Positions 52,484-61,088 of a stretch of 64,000 bases of DNA are shown piece by piece. The DNA is taken from positions 1,426,001 through 1,490,000 of the forward strand of contig NZ_CP036262.1 in NCBI RefSeq assembly GCF_007741495.1. The letters run 5' to 3'. Positions within the stretch are counted from its first letter, which is position 1, and each line of letters opens with the position of its first letter. This DNA comes from Roseimaritima multifibrata. Lineage in GTDB: Bacteria; Planctomycetota; Planctomycetia; Pirellulales; Pirellulaceae. A model generated the notes under the pieces. The model was not told the DNA's origin. It did no database searches and saw only the letters and a program-made list of their open reading frames with translations. The position numbers and the translations under genes were made by a program.

Positions 52484-53233
52484 ATGATGAATCGTGACTC
52501 GGTAAAGGATCCGCAAGCAGATGGGGGCCCCGACGCAGCGCTGGGCGTGTTGTGTTGGCAGGAGGCTGGGTGTCCGCGCGGGCTTCAGCAATTAGAAACG
52601 CTGACTGGAAATAGCACCAATGCGGATTCCTATCGCTATCCTGTCTTGTTTCGACGGGTGCCGGGGGCCAACCTCGATTCGGTAGTGTTGTCGCCCGATT
52701 TTCGTGTCATGCAAGCGATGATTGATGCCGCCCATGAACTGGTGCAGGCTGGCGCGAAAGCGATCACGACCAGTTGTGGGTTTAACGCGGTCTTTCAGCA
52801 GGAGATTGCAGCTGCGTTGGACGTGCCTGTGTTCACTTCAGCTCTCCTTCAGATTCCATTCGTCCGTGCGATGCTGGGGGTGGACAAAGAGATTGTTGTT
52901 ATCACCGCGAGTGGTCGCTCGTTGACAAAACGGCATTTTGAAAGCGTCGGTGTGTCCGACCTGCGTGGTTTGAAGGTGATCGGATTGGAGGATAACAAGC
53001 AGTGGAACAAAATCTTTTCCGCTCCCGAAGAAGAGATTGACATTCGTCAGTTTCGTGCCGACCTCGTGCAACTTGCTTGTCGTGCTTCGCAACAGGGAAC
53101 AACCCGGGCGTTCGTCCTTGAGTGCACCGATCTGCCGCCATTTGCAAATGATATCAGCCAGGCTACGGGCTTGCCGGTTTTCGATTTTATTTCGATGTCC
53201 AACTTCGTGTTCAACGCCACCAATCATTCTTGA
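52484..53233 (+). CDS. Aspartate/glutamate-racemase-family protein
   Basis: The 249-residue protein shows the two-cysteine pattern of the Asp/Glu racemase superfamily: Cys98 in AITTSCGFNAVFQ and Cys214 in AFVLECTDLPPFA. Between them are LDVPVFTSALLQIPFV and IVVITASGRSLTKRHF. Relatives racemise amino acids or hydantoins, or act as maleate isomerases. It lies 10 bases after the DUF1559 stop; ATG 52484 and ATG 52487 are equally possible starts. Beside an opine dehydrogenase and a carboxypeptidase, a role with D- or L-amino-acid products is plausible. Confidence 0.75.
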   Translation: MMNRDSVKDPQADGGPDAALGVLCWQEAGCPRGLQQLETLTGNSTNADSYRYPVLFRRVPGANLDSVVLSPDFRVMQAMIDAAHELVQAGAKAITTSCGFNAVFQQEIAAALDVPVFTSALLQIPFVRAMLGVDKEIVVITASGRSLTKRHFESVGVSDLRGLKVIGLEDNKQWNKIFSAPEEEIDIRQFRADLVQLACRASQQGTTRAFVLECTDLPPFANDISQATGLPVFDFISMSNFVFNATNHS

Positions 53234-53261
53234 ATGAATTTTGTACTGAAAGTCGTCACCC

Positions 53262-54500
53262 ATGTTTGTTAAGAAGAACTATCAGTCCGTTTTGATTGCC
53301 GCCGCTATTTGGGTTTGCCAGCTGTCGTCTACAGTGGTCGCCGCGGAACTGAATGTCTCTGACTTTAGCTTTGACGGTGAGTATGGGTCCGCGGGGGCCT
53401 CCCTTGAAAAATTGGGAAGTAACCATTTCTTGATCCGCCTGAAATCGGTGCCAGAATTTCCAGCTTGGACAAACATGGTTCAGTTTGTCATCAAAAGCAA
53501 TGCAAAGGGAAATCCATTGCAGATTGATTTGGAAGTGCCACCGTCGGGGAAAGGGTTAAACGAAAAGGGGGTGCGAGGATTTGTCAGTTGGTCCGCGAAT
53601 CAAGAACATTGGAATCCCATTCCGCGAACGCTTATCGAACGTGATGGAAAAAAATACGTCAGTTTAGTTTTCCCTGAATTCACGCATGACAAGATTTATG
53701 TCGGTGGTGAAGTTCCGCTTTCCTACGATCGCTGCGTTGCACTGCTGAAGGAGTTCCAGTTGGACCCCAATGCTGAGTTGCATGAAATTGGGAAATCTGT
53801 TGAAGGGCGAGCCATCTATCGTCTGACAGTCACCGATCCTGCCGGCCCCGTTCCTGCAGAGAAACGTTGGGCGCATCATTTCGTCAATCAGCATTGCTAT
53901 GAATACAACGCTCAGTGGCGAATGATCGGCATGATCCGCTATTTGTTAAGCGAAGCAGGTGCCGAATGCCGTCAACAGCACGTCTGGCATTTTGTTGTGC
54001 AGATGAATGTCGACGGGCCCGCTTCGGGGTTGGGACGAGTGAATTTGCAGGGCCGTGATATGAACCGATCCTATTCGGCGAAAGGGTCGGGGGTTGAGAA
54101 TCAAGCCTATGAATCATTCGCCGTCCAGCGGGATCTTGAGCGGTTGATGACGTCGGAAACGCCAATCACGACTACATGGTCGATGCATACCTGGGATGGT
54201 CCCGTCGTTGAAACGATGGTTCGCCCAGGCTCCGAAATGGGCTCGAAGGTTGGCGAGTGGAAAGAGCTGCGTGACATCATCGGCGAGTTGGATACCAAGG
54301 GGCAATTTAAAAAATTGTATAGCCTTGGTGATAAGGGGCTCACACCCAAAGCTTGGTGCAGCGGAACGTATGTTCAATTTGGTGTTACCGCCTTTTGTTG
54401 CGAGGGTGGCGGGCACATTATGCGTCTGGAGCAGACACTACATACCGGCGAAGTGCTGGCCAAGGCACTGCACCAGTTTTATGGAAAAACCACGCCGTAA
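53262..54500 (+). CDS. Secreted M14-family zinc carboxypeptidase-like protein
   Basis: The 412-residue protein has a signal peptide (VLIAAAIWVCQLSSTVVAAE), an amino-terminal beta domain and an M14 core. Zinc ligands His211 and Glu214 appear in HHFVNQHCYEYNAQW, the third His309 in TTWSMHTWDG, and the catalytic Glu381 in FCCEGGGHIMRLEQTLHTGE; GRDMNRSY holds substrate-binding Asn/Arg. It probably releases a carboxyl-terminal residue from peptides or acylated amino acids in the periplasm. Its gene follows the racemase-like gene by 28 bases. It may supply amino acids to the neighbouring cytoplasmic enzymes. Confidence 0.85.
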   Translation: MFVKKNYQSVLIAAAIWVCQLSSTVVAAELNVSDFSFDGEYGSAGASLEKLGSNHFLIRLKSVPEFPAWTNMVQFVIKSNAKGNPLQIDLEVPPSGKGLNEKGVRGFVSWSANQEHWNPIPRTLIERDGKKYVSLVFPEFTHDKIYVGGEVPLSYDRCVALLKEFQLDPNAELHEIGKSVEGRAIYRLTVTDPAGPVPAEKRWAHHFVNQHCYEYNAQWRMIGMIRYLLSEAGAECRQQHVWHFVVQMNVDGPASGLGRVNLQGRDMNRSYSAKGSGVENQAYESFAVQRDLERLMTSETPITTTWSMHTWDGPVVETMVRPGSEMGSKVGEWKELRDIIGELDTKGQFKKLYSLGDKGLTPKAWCSGTYVQFGVTAFCCEGGGHIMRLEQTLHTGEVLAKALHQFYGKTTP

Positions 54501-54650
54501 GTAGGCTCTTTACCCGTTCTGTTCAAGGCGTGTTTGCTTGGCATCGCGTCGTTTTAATCAGCTCGTGTTGTCCCGGTTGTAACATCCCTTCATCGCATGA
54601 ATCGATGGTGGGGGCGAGGCAGCACGTCGCGGTACATTGAGATTCGAAAG

Positions 54651-55040
54651 ATGAAAATTTCAGGAACGTTTTCTGTTCTTTGTGCAGTTGTTTTGCTTTT
54701 TGTGGGATGCACTGGCAACAGTGATCGTCCTGAGCTTGGATTGGTTACGGGGGTTGTCACCGTGGGTGGCGAGCCGGTCGAGAGTTTGTTGGTAACGTTC
54801 GTTCCCGATGAAGGACGCCCTTCCTCGGGGGTGACCGACGCACTTGGGCAATACGAACTTGAGTACATTGGAGCGAGCATGGGGGCCAAGCTTGGGCACC
54901 ATCAGGTTCGGATCACAACTCTGGACATCGGGGAACCCAATCGTCCGACTCGGGAGTTGGTACCAAGCAAGTTCAACGTTCAGACCGAACTTACGGCGGA
55001 GGTCGAGGCTGACGACAATCGATTTGACTTTGCGTTGTAG
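54651..55040 (+). CDS. Small lipoprotein of DUF1559-partner type
   Basis: The 129-residue product has a lipoprotein signal ending LLFVGC (Cys about residue 21) and a small beta-sandwich-like domain: GLVTGVVTVGGEPVESLLVTFVPDEGRPSSG, DALGQYELEYIG, GHHQVRITTLD. It resembles the lipoprotein at 34123-34539, the partner of another DUF1559 gene. Start ATG 54651 is chosen; the frame extends to ATG 54597. It lies about 150 bases after the carboxypeptidase gene and is convergent with the RIO kinase gene. Function unknown. Confidence 0.8.
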   Translation: MKISGTFSVLCAVVLLFVGCTGNSDRPELGLVTGVVTVGGEPVESLLVTFVPDEGRPSSGVTDALGQYELEYIGASMGAKLGHHQVRITTLDIGEPNRPTRELVPSKFNVQTELTAEVEADDNRFDFAL

Positions 55041-55049
55041 ATCGCTGAC

Positions 55050-55895
55050 TCAGCCGTTTTCTTCTCGGTTGCGGCGGTCAAGTTCTTCTTCGTAGGCGAT
55101 GTCGATCATGTGAAGGATCGAATCGACGTCGGCTGACTTTGTTGAAAATTTGAATTTGCCGGTCAGTTTCAGATCGGGATCCAGTTCACTCTTTTCGTGT
55201 AGTTCCCACATCTCTTCGGCGTAATGGGAATTCGCTAATTCGGGAGCGTACTGCGCGTAGTACTGTGTGATATTGCGAACGTCACGCAGCAACATGTCCT
55301 TCGCATTGTTGTTTCCCGAGGCACTGACGACCTGTGGGAAATCGATAATGACGGGGCCCGTTTCATCCTGGAGGACATTGAACTCCGATAGATCACCGTG
55401 GACCAAGCCGGCACACAGCATGCGCAGTACATAGGTCATGACGGTGGCGTGATCTTTTATGGCTTGCTCGGCCGACATGGTGATGTCGTTCAGCCGCGGT
55501 GCCACGCCCCCCTCTCCGTCAGTGATCAGCTCCATCAATAGCACGCCATCGAAGAAGCCGTATGCCTTGGGGACTCGGACACCCGCTTCGGCAAGTTTAT
55601 ACAGTGCGTCCACTTCGGTCTGTTGCCAGACGACTTCCTGCTGGTCTCGGCCAAATTTGGAACGCTTTTCGATTGCCCGTTGCCGGCGGCTGTTCCGGAT
55701 TTTACGGCCTTCCTGGTACTGCACCGCATTCTTGAAGCTCCGTTTCGCCACATCTTTATACACCTTGGCACAGCGAGTCTCTTCGCCGCAGCGGACAAGA
55801 AAGACCTGGGCTTCTTTGCCGCTCATCAGCGATCCCAGGACCTTGTCGACAAGCCCGTCTTCGATAAGTGGCTGAATACGCTTAGGGACTTTCAA
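55050..55895 (-). CDS. RIO1-like atypical Ser/Thr protein kinase
   Basis: The 281-residue protein has the RIO kinase core: nucleotide loop GSLMSGKEAQVFLVRCGEET with Lys in CAKVYKD, the catalytic loop LVHGDLSEFNVLQ and metal loop VIIDFPQVVSASGNNNAKDML. In eukaryotes and archaea RIO1 acts in small-subunit ribosome maturation; its role in bacteria is poorly known. Length and motifs suggest an active enzyme. The carboxyl tail (KFKFSTKSADVDSILHMIDIAYEEELDRRNREENG) is charged. The gene stands alone, convergent with the lipoprotein gene. Confidence 0.93.
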   Translation of the reverse strand: MKVPKRIQPLIEDGLVDKVLGSLMSGKEAQVFLVRCGEETRCAKVYKDVAKRSFKNAVQYQEGRKIRNSRRQRAIEKRSKFGRDQQEVVWQQTEVDALYKLAEAGVRVPKAYGFFDGVLLMELITDGEGGVAPRLNDITMSAEQAIKDHATVMTYVLRMLCAGLVHGDLSEFNVLQDETGPVIIDFPQVVSASGNNNAKDMLLRDVRNITQYYAQYAPELANSHYAEEMWELHEKSELDPDLKLTGKFKFSTKSADVDSILHMIDIAYEEELDRRNREENG

Positions 55896-56182
55896 GATGC
55901 TACCGATTCAGAAGCATGGAAGCTTCCGCAGGAAAGGATGGGTGAATAATCAGGAGCCAGCGTCCCTAAAGTAACACCGCCACCTAGGCGTAGCGTAGCA
56001 TGACCCCGTAAATCTCGTAAAGAGGCTCTGAATTGCCGCCGTCTTAGGGGGGGGCCTGGTCGAAGACGTCAAAGGGGGCGGCGGGATGGCCGAACCCCCG
56101 TAGCCTGGATATGTTGCGGTGGACTTGCCAGAATGGGCCTGGTGATCGATACATCCCTCAACGAATCCAGGAACGAAAACGG

Positions 56183-56644
56183 ATGGGACAACTTAACGAC
56201 GTGGGCGAAGCCGACGGATGGCGGTGTTGGTTGTGCGACGAGCCGGTCGACCCCGAGATGTCTCCCAACGACCCTCGTGGAGCCAGTTTGGATTCGCGAA
56301 TCACCAAAGCCAGGGCGAAGAAAAAGAAACAGGACAAGGGAAACGTGCCGTCCGAACGCTTGGCACACAAGAGCTGCAACACGGGTAAAGGGGCCAAGGA
56401 TGCGGTGGTCCCTTGGCCCGATCACCTGATTGTCGCTGACCCCGCACCGATCATCGCAGCTGCCGAGCGGCTTGAACGAAAAGGGGGCCGTGAAATCATG
56501 GCCCGTTGCCCTACGCATGAAGACGCTGTCGTCGTCGGTGCTTGGCTGATCGATCGGCTCTCTCGTCTCTCTCCCGGCTTGAACGTGCACTCTGACGTCG
56601 CGAGCACCGGCGGCCAATACCTTGTTAGCTTGCACGCGAAGTAG
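56183..56644 (+). CDS. HNH-like zinc-finger protein with altered core
   Basis: The 153-residue protein has GWRCWLCDEPVDPEM (first Cys pair), SLDSRITKARAKKKKQDKG, then ERLAHKSCNTGKGAKDA, an order resembling an HNH nuclease fold. In place of the catalytic Asp-His of the LDH motif it has LDS, so nuclease activity is doubtful. The carboxyl half (EREIM-like segment, AVVVGAWLIDRLSRLSPGL) is unrecognised. Start is uncertain: ATG 56183 begins near the conserved part, ATG 56111 adds 24 residues. No toxin, phage or mobile gene is adjacent. Confidence 0.5.
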   Translation: MGQLNDVGEADGWRCWLCDEPVDPEMSPNDPRGASLDSRITKARAKKKKQDKGNVPSERLAHKSCNTGKGAKDAVVPWPDHLIVADPAPIIAAAERLERKGGREIMARCPTHEDAVVVGAWLIDRLSRLSPGLNVHSDVASTGGQYLVSLHAK

Positions 56645-56810
56645 CAAACGCTTTTGAGCTTTTCCTCTCACAGCACTAGATACGACAAGTCTCTTTAGAA
56701 GCTTCCAGGCTGAGAGGTTGGCAGGAAAAAGAGGGCAGAAAAATCGAAGCGGATGTAGTCCGTCGCTGCACGGTCATCCATGGAATGGTTTTTCATTTCA
56801 TTCCTAAATT

Positions 56811-56852
56811 TTCTTGCCCCCATCTTCTTGCCCCATTTTTCTTGCCTCCTAA
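56811..56852. repeat. 14-bp tandem repeat, three copies
   Basis: TTCTTGCCCC-type units start at 56811, 56825 and 56839 (period 14); the third reads TTCTTGCCTC. The block sits in the 378-base gap between the HNH-like gene and the DUF1269 gene, which otherwise shows nothing recognisable apart from the Shine-Dalgarno of the next gene. Confidence 0.75.
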
Positions 56853-57022
56853 AAACAAACGATAACCGGTTCCGTATTCCGGGCAGCGCGGCAGCCTGCA
56901 GTTTCCGTCGGTCCTTACGCGTTTGTTTTCTAGTCGTCTGAATCTTGGTGATTGCTAACCGTCGGAATTTCTTTACATTCAACGTGCACGCTCATTTTCT
57001 CAACCAATTAGGAAACATCATT

Positions 57023-57511
57023 ATGGCTTCGACAATTGTTGTCTTGAAATTCCATTCACCCGAAGGTGCCGAGCAAGGATTGGCCATCGCTGTCGATCTG
57101 CAAAAGCAACATCTACTTGAAATACAGGATGTTGCAACGGTGACATGGCCCGAGGGCAAGAAAAAACCGAAGACCGTTCACGGGCTGGATGCATGCGGCG
57201 GCGCCTGGTACGGCGCGTTTTGGGGCATGCTGATCGGCTGTATCTTCTTTGCTCCTTTCTTGGGGGCGGCTTGGGGGGCAGCCATGGGCGCACTCAGTGC
57301 GAAGTTTGCTGACTATGGTGTTGGCAAGGACTTTATCGAGAACGTGCGTGGCAAGGTCACCGAAGGTTCGTCCGCGTTGTTTTTACTGGTTGGTCAGGTA
57401 ACGACCGATCGCGTTGTGGAAGCCTTTAAGTCCGCTCCTGATTTCGAAGTTATCTCGACGAACCTTTCGGAAGACCAAGAAGAAAAACTGAAGGAAGCGT
57501 TTGCCCACTAG
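57023..57511 (+). CDS. DUF1269-family membrane-associated protein
   Basis: The 162-residue protein has the DUF1269 pattern: VVLKFHSPEGAEQGLAIAVDLQKQHLLEIQDVATVTWPEG, then a Gly/Ala-rich hydrophobic segment (GAWYGAFWGMLIGCIFFAPFLGAAWGAAMGALSAKFADYG), KDFIENVRGKVTEGSSALFLLVG and a terminal charged helix. The Gly-rich segment resembles glycine-zipper membrane motifs. AGGA at 57010-57013 stands 9 bases before ATG 57023. The function of the family is unknown; members are often seen near stress or membrane genes. Confidence 0.85.
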   Translation: MASTIVVLKFHSPEGAEQGLAIAVDLQKQHLLEIQDVATVTWPEGKKKPKTVHGLDACGGAWYGAFWGMLIGCIFFAPFLGAAWGAAMGALSAKFADYGVGKDFIENVRGKVTEGSSALFLLVGQVTTDRVVEAFKSAPDFEVISTNLSEDQEEKLKEAFAH

Positions 57512-57664
57512 TGGTTTACGTAGGCTGAAGTCAAAGCGCAGGGGAGCTGGTCTTTCTCGATAGTTTGTCGGGAAAGAAGCGTTCCCTGTGCGTTGGGCTT
57601 CTTGCAGGTGGCTTTCGACGTGTGGGCATTGGGTGATCTTTGTGTCCTGCCCGCCCCGGGCTGT

Positions 57665-57775
57665 CGTTTCAGTCGGAAGCGGAGGCAAATTGTTGGCTTT
57701 CACTCTGCGAAAGTAACTCCAAAAGGAAGTTCGTTTGCGGAGCGAAAGGCGACAAAGTAGGTTCTCTTTAATGAA
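57665..57775 (+). repeat. Degenerate family B palindromic repeat
   Basis: GTCGGAAGCGGAGGCAAATT, GCGAAAGTAACTCC and GCGGAGCGAAAGGCGACAAA line up in order with the family B elements at 9744-9845 and 11450-11553, with many substitutions. It lies in the 400-base gap between the DUF1269 gene and the NodT-type gene; the rest of that gap shows nothing recognisable. Confidence 0.55.
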
Positions 57776-57913
57776 TCTGCCGCAGAAAAGCTGCTGATTG
57801 TGCGTGTCGTGCGGGCTGGAACGATAATGCCGCGCCGATGGGAACTGCTGTAGCAGATAGAGACGTCCTTCCGATGAAGCTGGTGATGCCGACCGTGCGA
57901 TTTGGAAGAACCA

Positions 57914-59545
57914 ATGCAGTTCAAACGATACAGCCTAAATTTGATCCCTGACGTGATTGTGCGGCCTGCTAGCAAGGTTGCAACGAACGTACTTACATTC
58001 TGTATGGCCGGTATCGTTGTCTTGTCTGGATGCACGACCTCGTTGCGGCAATGGAAGCAAAATGGGTTTAAGGTTGGCCCGAACTACAACCGGCCGGTCG
58101 CGCTTGTTGAATCCGATTGGATCGATTATGCCGTCGATGATCGAGTCCTGCAGGTCTCCGATGACAGTGACATGTGGTGGCACGTCTTCAATGATCCGGT
58201 GCTGGATGATCTGATCGAAACCGCGTCTGAGTCGAATTTGACGCTACGCACCGTTGGGACTCGAATCACACAAGCACAAGCGGTGCGAGGGATTGCCGCC
58301 GGTAATCTGTTCCCGCAGGTGCAACAAATGTTTGGTGGATACGATCGGGTTCAGGTCAGTCGAAATATTGCGAACTCGGCACCCATTAAACACTTTGACC
58401 AGTGGGATACGGGCGCTAATTTGTCGTGGGAAATCGATTTCTGGGGACGTTATCGGCGGTCGTTGGAATCGGCCGACTCCGCTTTGGATGCCAGCGTAGA
58501 AGGTTACGACAATGTGCTGGTCCTATTGTTAGCCGATGTTGCGTCGTCGTACGTTCAGATTCGAACGCTACAGGAAGAGCTGCGACTGGTCAACGAAAAC
58601 GTGGCGTTGCAAAAAGAGTCGCTGAGGATTGCGGATGCCCAGTTCCAATCCGGAGCGGCGGATCAGTCGGATGTGCTGCAATTGCGGAACAACGTTCAGC
58701 AGACCGAATCGCTAATTCCTGCACTGGAGGCGTCGCTGCGTCAATCGAACAATGCTTTGTGCATCCTGTTGGGCTTGCCTCCACAGGACCTGGTTGCACA
58801 GCTGGGGACCGGTCCTATTCCGACAGCGCCCAAGCAGGTCGCTGTGGGAATGCCAGCAGAACTGCTTAGACGCCGTCCGGATATCCGACAAGCGGAACGA
58901 TTGGTGGCCGCTCAGTCGGCACAGATCGGAGTCGCTGAGGCTGAGCTCTACCCCGCATTTGGTATCAATGGAGTATTGAACTGGCAGGCAGACACACTGG
59001 ATGGCGTCTTCTCACCGGGCAGTCTAGCTGGATCGGTTGGGACCGGATTCTCCTGGAACATTCTGAATTACGGTCGCATCAGGAATTCGGTCCTGCTGCA
59101 AGATGCAAAGTTTCAGGAGACGGTGTTTTCTTATCAGGAGACCGTGCTGAAGGCACAGCGTGAGGCAGAGGACGCCATCGTTGGTTTTCTCAAATCACAA
59201 GATCAAACAGACAAATTGCAGCTTGCCGTCGCCGATATTTCCGAGCTGAATGATCTATTACTTGTTCAGGCCAATGCGGGGGCGACCGACTTCAATCGTG
59301 TCTTCGTTGTCCAGTCTCAATTGACCGCCCAACAAGATAGTTTGGCGACCAGTCGTGGGGCGATCGCGCTGAATTTGATCCAGATTTATCGATCGCTTGG
59401 AGGCGGCTGGCAGATTCGGCTGCAGCCAACGTCGCAACCGTTTGCAGCTAATGTGCAAGGCGGGGAGGCCGATCAAACGTTGATCGGCGACGGACTTATC
59501 TCCGATCCCGTTCCGCAACCCATCGAAACGATTGAAGGAAACTAG
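57914..59545 (+). CDS. NodT/OprM-family outer-membrane efflux channel lipoprotein
   Basis: The 543-residue protein has a lipoprotein signal ending GIVVLSGC (Cys about residue 38), then FKVGPNYNRPVA, a common NodT start. The TolC fold follows as two repeats: TQAQAVRGIAAGNLFPQVQ, LSWEIDFWGRYRRSLESADS, LNYGRIRNSVLLQDAKFQE and LRRRPDIRQAERLVAAQSAQIGVAEAELYP. It would form the trimeric exit duct of a tripartite pump. No RND pump lies beside it. The metal RND operon at 39-45 kb lacks a channel, but a link over 12 kb is only a guess. ATG 57914 is the likely start. Confidence 0.92.
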   Translation: MQFKRYSLNLIPDVIVRPASKVATNVLTFCMAGIVVLSGCTTSLRQWKQNGFKVGPNYNRPVALVESDWIDYAVDDRVLQVSDDSDMWWHVFNDPVLDDLIETASESNLTLRTVGTRITQAQAVRGIAAGNLFPQVQQMFGGYDRVQVSRNIANSAPIKHFDQWDTGANLSWEIDFWGRYRRSLESADSALDASVEGYDNVLVLLLADVASSYVQIRTLQEELRLVNENVALQKESLRIADAQFQSGAADQSDVLQLRNNVQQTESLIPALEASLRQSNNALCILLGLPPQDLVAQLGTGPIPTAPKQVAVGMPAELLRRRPDIRQAERLVAAQSAQIGVAEAELYPAFGINGVLNWQADTLDGVFSPGSLAGSVGTGFSWNILNYGRIRNSVLLQDAKFQETVFSYQETVLKAQREAEDAIVGFLKSQDQTDKLQLAVADISELNDLLLVQANAGATDFNRVFVVQSQLTAQQDSLATSRGAIALNLIQIYRSLGGGWQIRLQPTSQPFAANVQGGEADQTLIGDGLISDPVPQPIETIEGN

Positions 59546-59547
59546 CC

Positions 59548-59988
59548 ATGCATCAACGCAATCAGGGAACAACTCTTGCAGGTCGGCTGGCCGTGTTGCT
59601 TATGGCGTTTGCCGTAGCCCCAGCGACGGCTGAAGATGCTGGCGGTGACGTGGCTCCGCCGGTAAAGCTGGCAGCGCCAACGGTTTTGGCGGCGCCAGCA
59701 GGCTTGGCAGCGCCGGTAACGCTGCCCACACCAAAGACGTTCAAGCCGCCCATCCTGGTGTGTGCTCCAGTCTATTGTCGCAAGCCGTTGCCTTGCTTGG
59801 CTCGTCCGCTTACTGGCTGTTGCCCCACCGTCGCGGAGCACTCAATACTACGACGGTTAGCGTGGAAATCGTGGGCCGACTGTGGGAGCCCCGCTTGCCA
59901 TGGTGCGGACTGTGATGCGGTTCCGTCTATTGGTCATTCGCATGCGACGGTTGAGGAAACCGCTGCTTACGGAATTGGCAAAAAGTAG
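59548..59988 (+). CDS. Secreted Cys-rich, Ala/Pro-rich small protein
   Basis: The 146-residue product has a signal peptide (AGRLAVLLMAFAVAPATAEDA), a low-complexity Ala/Pro segment (VAPPVKLAAPTVLAAP, LAAPVTLPTPKTFKPP), then a region with several Cys (VCAPVYCRKPLPCLARPLTGCCPTV, DCGSPACHGADCDAV). It starts 2 bases after the NodT-type stop, so the two are cotranscribed, and its end overlaps the convergent YiaV-like gene by 22 bases. Family unknown; it may be a disulfide-bonded envelope protein or metal-binding protein. Confidence 0.65.
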   Translation: MHQRNQGTTLAGRLAVLLMAFAVAPATAEDAGGDVAPPVKLAAPTVLAAPAGLAAPVTLPTPKTFKPPILVCAPVYCRKPLPCLARPLTGCCPTVAEHSILRRLAWKSWADCGSPACHGADCDAVPSIGHSHATVEETAAYGIGKK

Positions 59989-61088
59989 AGCCATTTCTTC
60001 AGTCGGATGGTCACTTTGCTGATCATTGCGAAAGGTTGTCCGTGATCGGTATAGATCGCGACCGCCCCTGGAGTCCCCATCGGCAACGAGTCCGCGTCGG
60101 TTGGGTTTTCCATTTTGAAGCGGACCGCTAGAAATCCGGCCGATCCAATCGAAGCGGCCGACGGAAGTTTTCCGCCTGTTTCAAATTGACCTTCGCCCGT
60201 TGCATCGATGATCGTGTCAACCGTTCCCCGGAACAGGTATCCAGGGCGGCTTTTGAAAACCATTTCAACTTGCTGTCCTGGTTTGACGTACATCAATTGA
60301 TTTGCTGGGTAAGAAGCAACGATGCCTGTTTGGGAAGTATCGATGAACGTTCCCGCCGCAGCCAAGGGGATCGACGTGACGAAAGTGCCAGGTCGAATTT
60401 GCCAGTTGGTGATGAAACCGTCGGCGGGGGCTTTGACGGTGCACTGCTGCAAATTGAACTCAGCGATTTCGACTTGAGATCGCAGTCCATTGACGCTGTC
60501 ATTGGCAGCGGTGACTGCGATTTGAGCCTGAGTCAGTCCTGCCTCTGCAGATGCTAGTCCTGCCTTGGACGCTGAATACTGGTTGCGTGCTTCTTCCAGT
60601 TTTAGTTTGGCGATTGCAGCTGGATTCAGTTTGTCAATGCTCATGGCGACATCCAAGCTGGCTTTGGCTTGAGCTATGTCCGCATTCGCTTTTTCGATGC
60701 CTGCTTGTGCAACCTTCACCGCAGCTTCCAGTTGCAGCACGTTGCTTTCACCCGCTTTTAGCTGAGAACTGGCAAGGTCCAGCGAGAGCTGGTATGGCGT
60801 CGAATCGATGTTGTACAGCACGTCCCCCTTTTTGAGTGGGACGTTAGGCTGTGCGGGGATACTGGTGACTTGTCCTTTGACCCAAGGCACCAACTGCACC
60901 ACATAACGCGAAACAATGGCTTGCGATGAAATCGGGGCGGACGGTACCCACAGGACCACGACGGCTCCGATCATCAGCACTCCGGCAGCGACAGTGAGCG
61001 CAACAGGGTACGGACGCGGCTTTACTTTAAAGACGATGAACACGACAACAACGAAGGCCGTGTAAATCAAAGTTATGAAGGCGATCAT
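59967..61088 (-). CDS. YiaV-like membrane-fusion (HlyD-type) protein
   Basis: The 373-residue protein has amino-terminal transmembrane segments (FITLIYTAFVVVVFIVFKV, VALTVAAGVLMIGAVVVLWV), a lipoyl-like strand (VVQLVPWVKGQVTSIPAQPNVPLKKGDVLYNID), a long Ala/Gln-rich coiled coil (about 105-210), and TVKAPADGFITNWQIRPGTFV. The carboxyl end (AVAIYTDHGQPFAMISKVTIRLKKWLYFL) matches the ending of E. coli YiaV in pattern. The partner at 61085-61345 is YiaW-like, with ATGA overlap. E. coli YiaVW is a poorly characterised envelope pair. Confidence 0.88.
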   Translation of the reverse strand: MIAFITLIYTAFVVVVFIVFKVKPRPYPVALTVAAGVLMIGAVVVLWVPSAPISSQAIVSRYVVQLVPWVKGQVTSIPAQPNVPLKKGDVLYNIDSTPYQLSLDLASSQLKAGESNVLQLEAAVKVAQAGIEKANADIAQAKASLDVAMSIDKLNPAAIAKLKLEEARNQYSASKAGLASAEAGLTQAQIAVTAANDSVNGLRSQVEIAEFNLQQCTVKAPADGFITNWQIRPGTFVTSIPLAAAGTFIDTSQTGIVASYPANQLMYVKPGQQVEMVFKSRPGYLFRGTVDTIIDATGEGQFETGGKLPSAASIGSAGFLAVRFKMENPTDADSLPMGTPGAVAIYTDHGQPFAMISKVTIRLKKWLYFLPIP

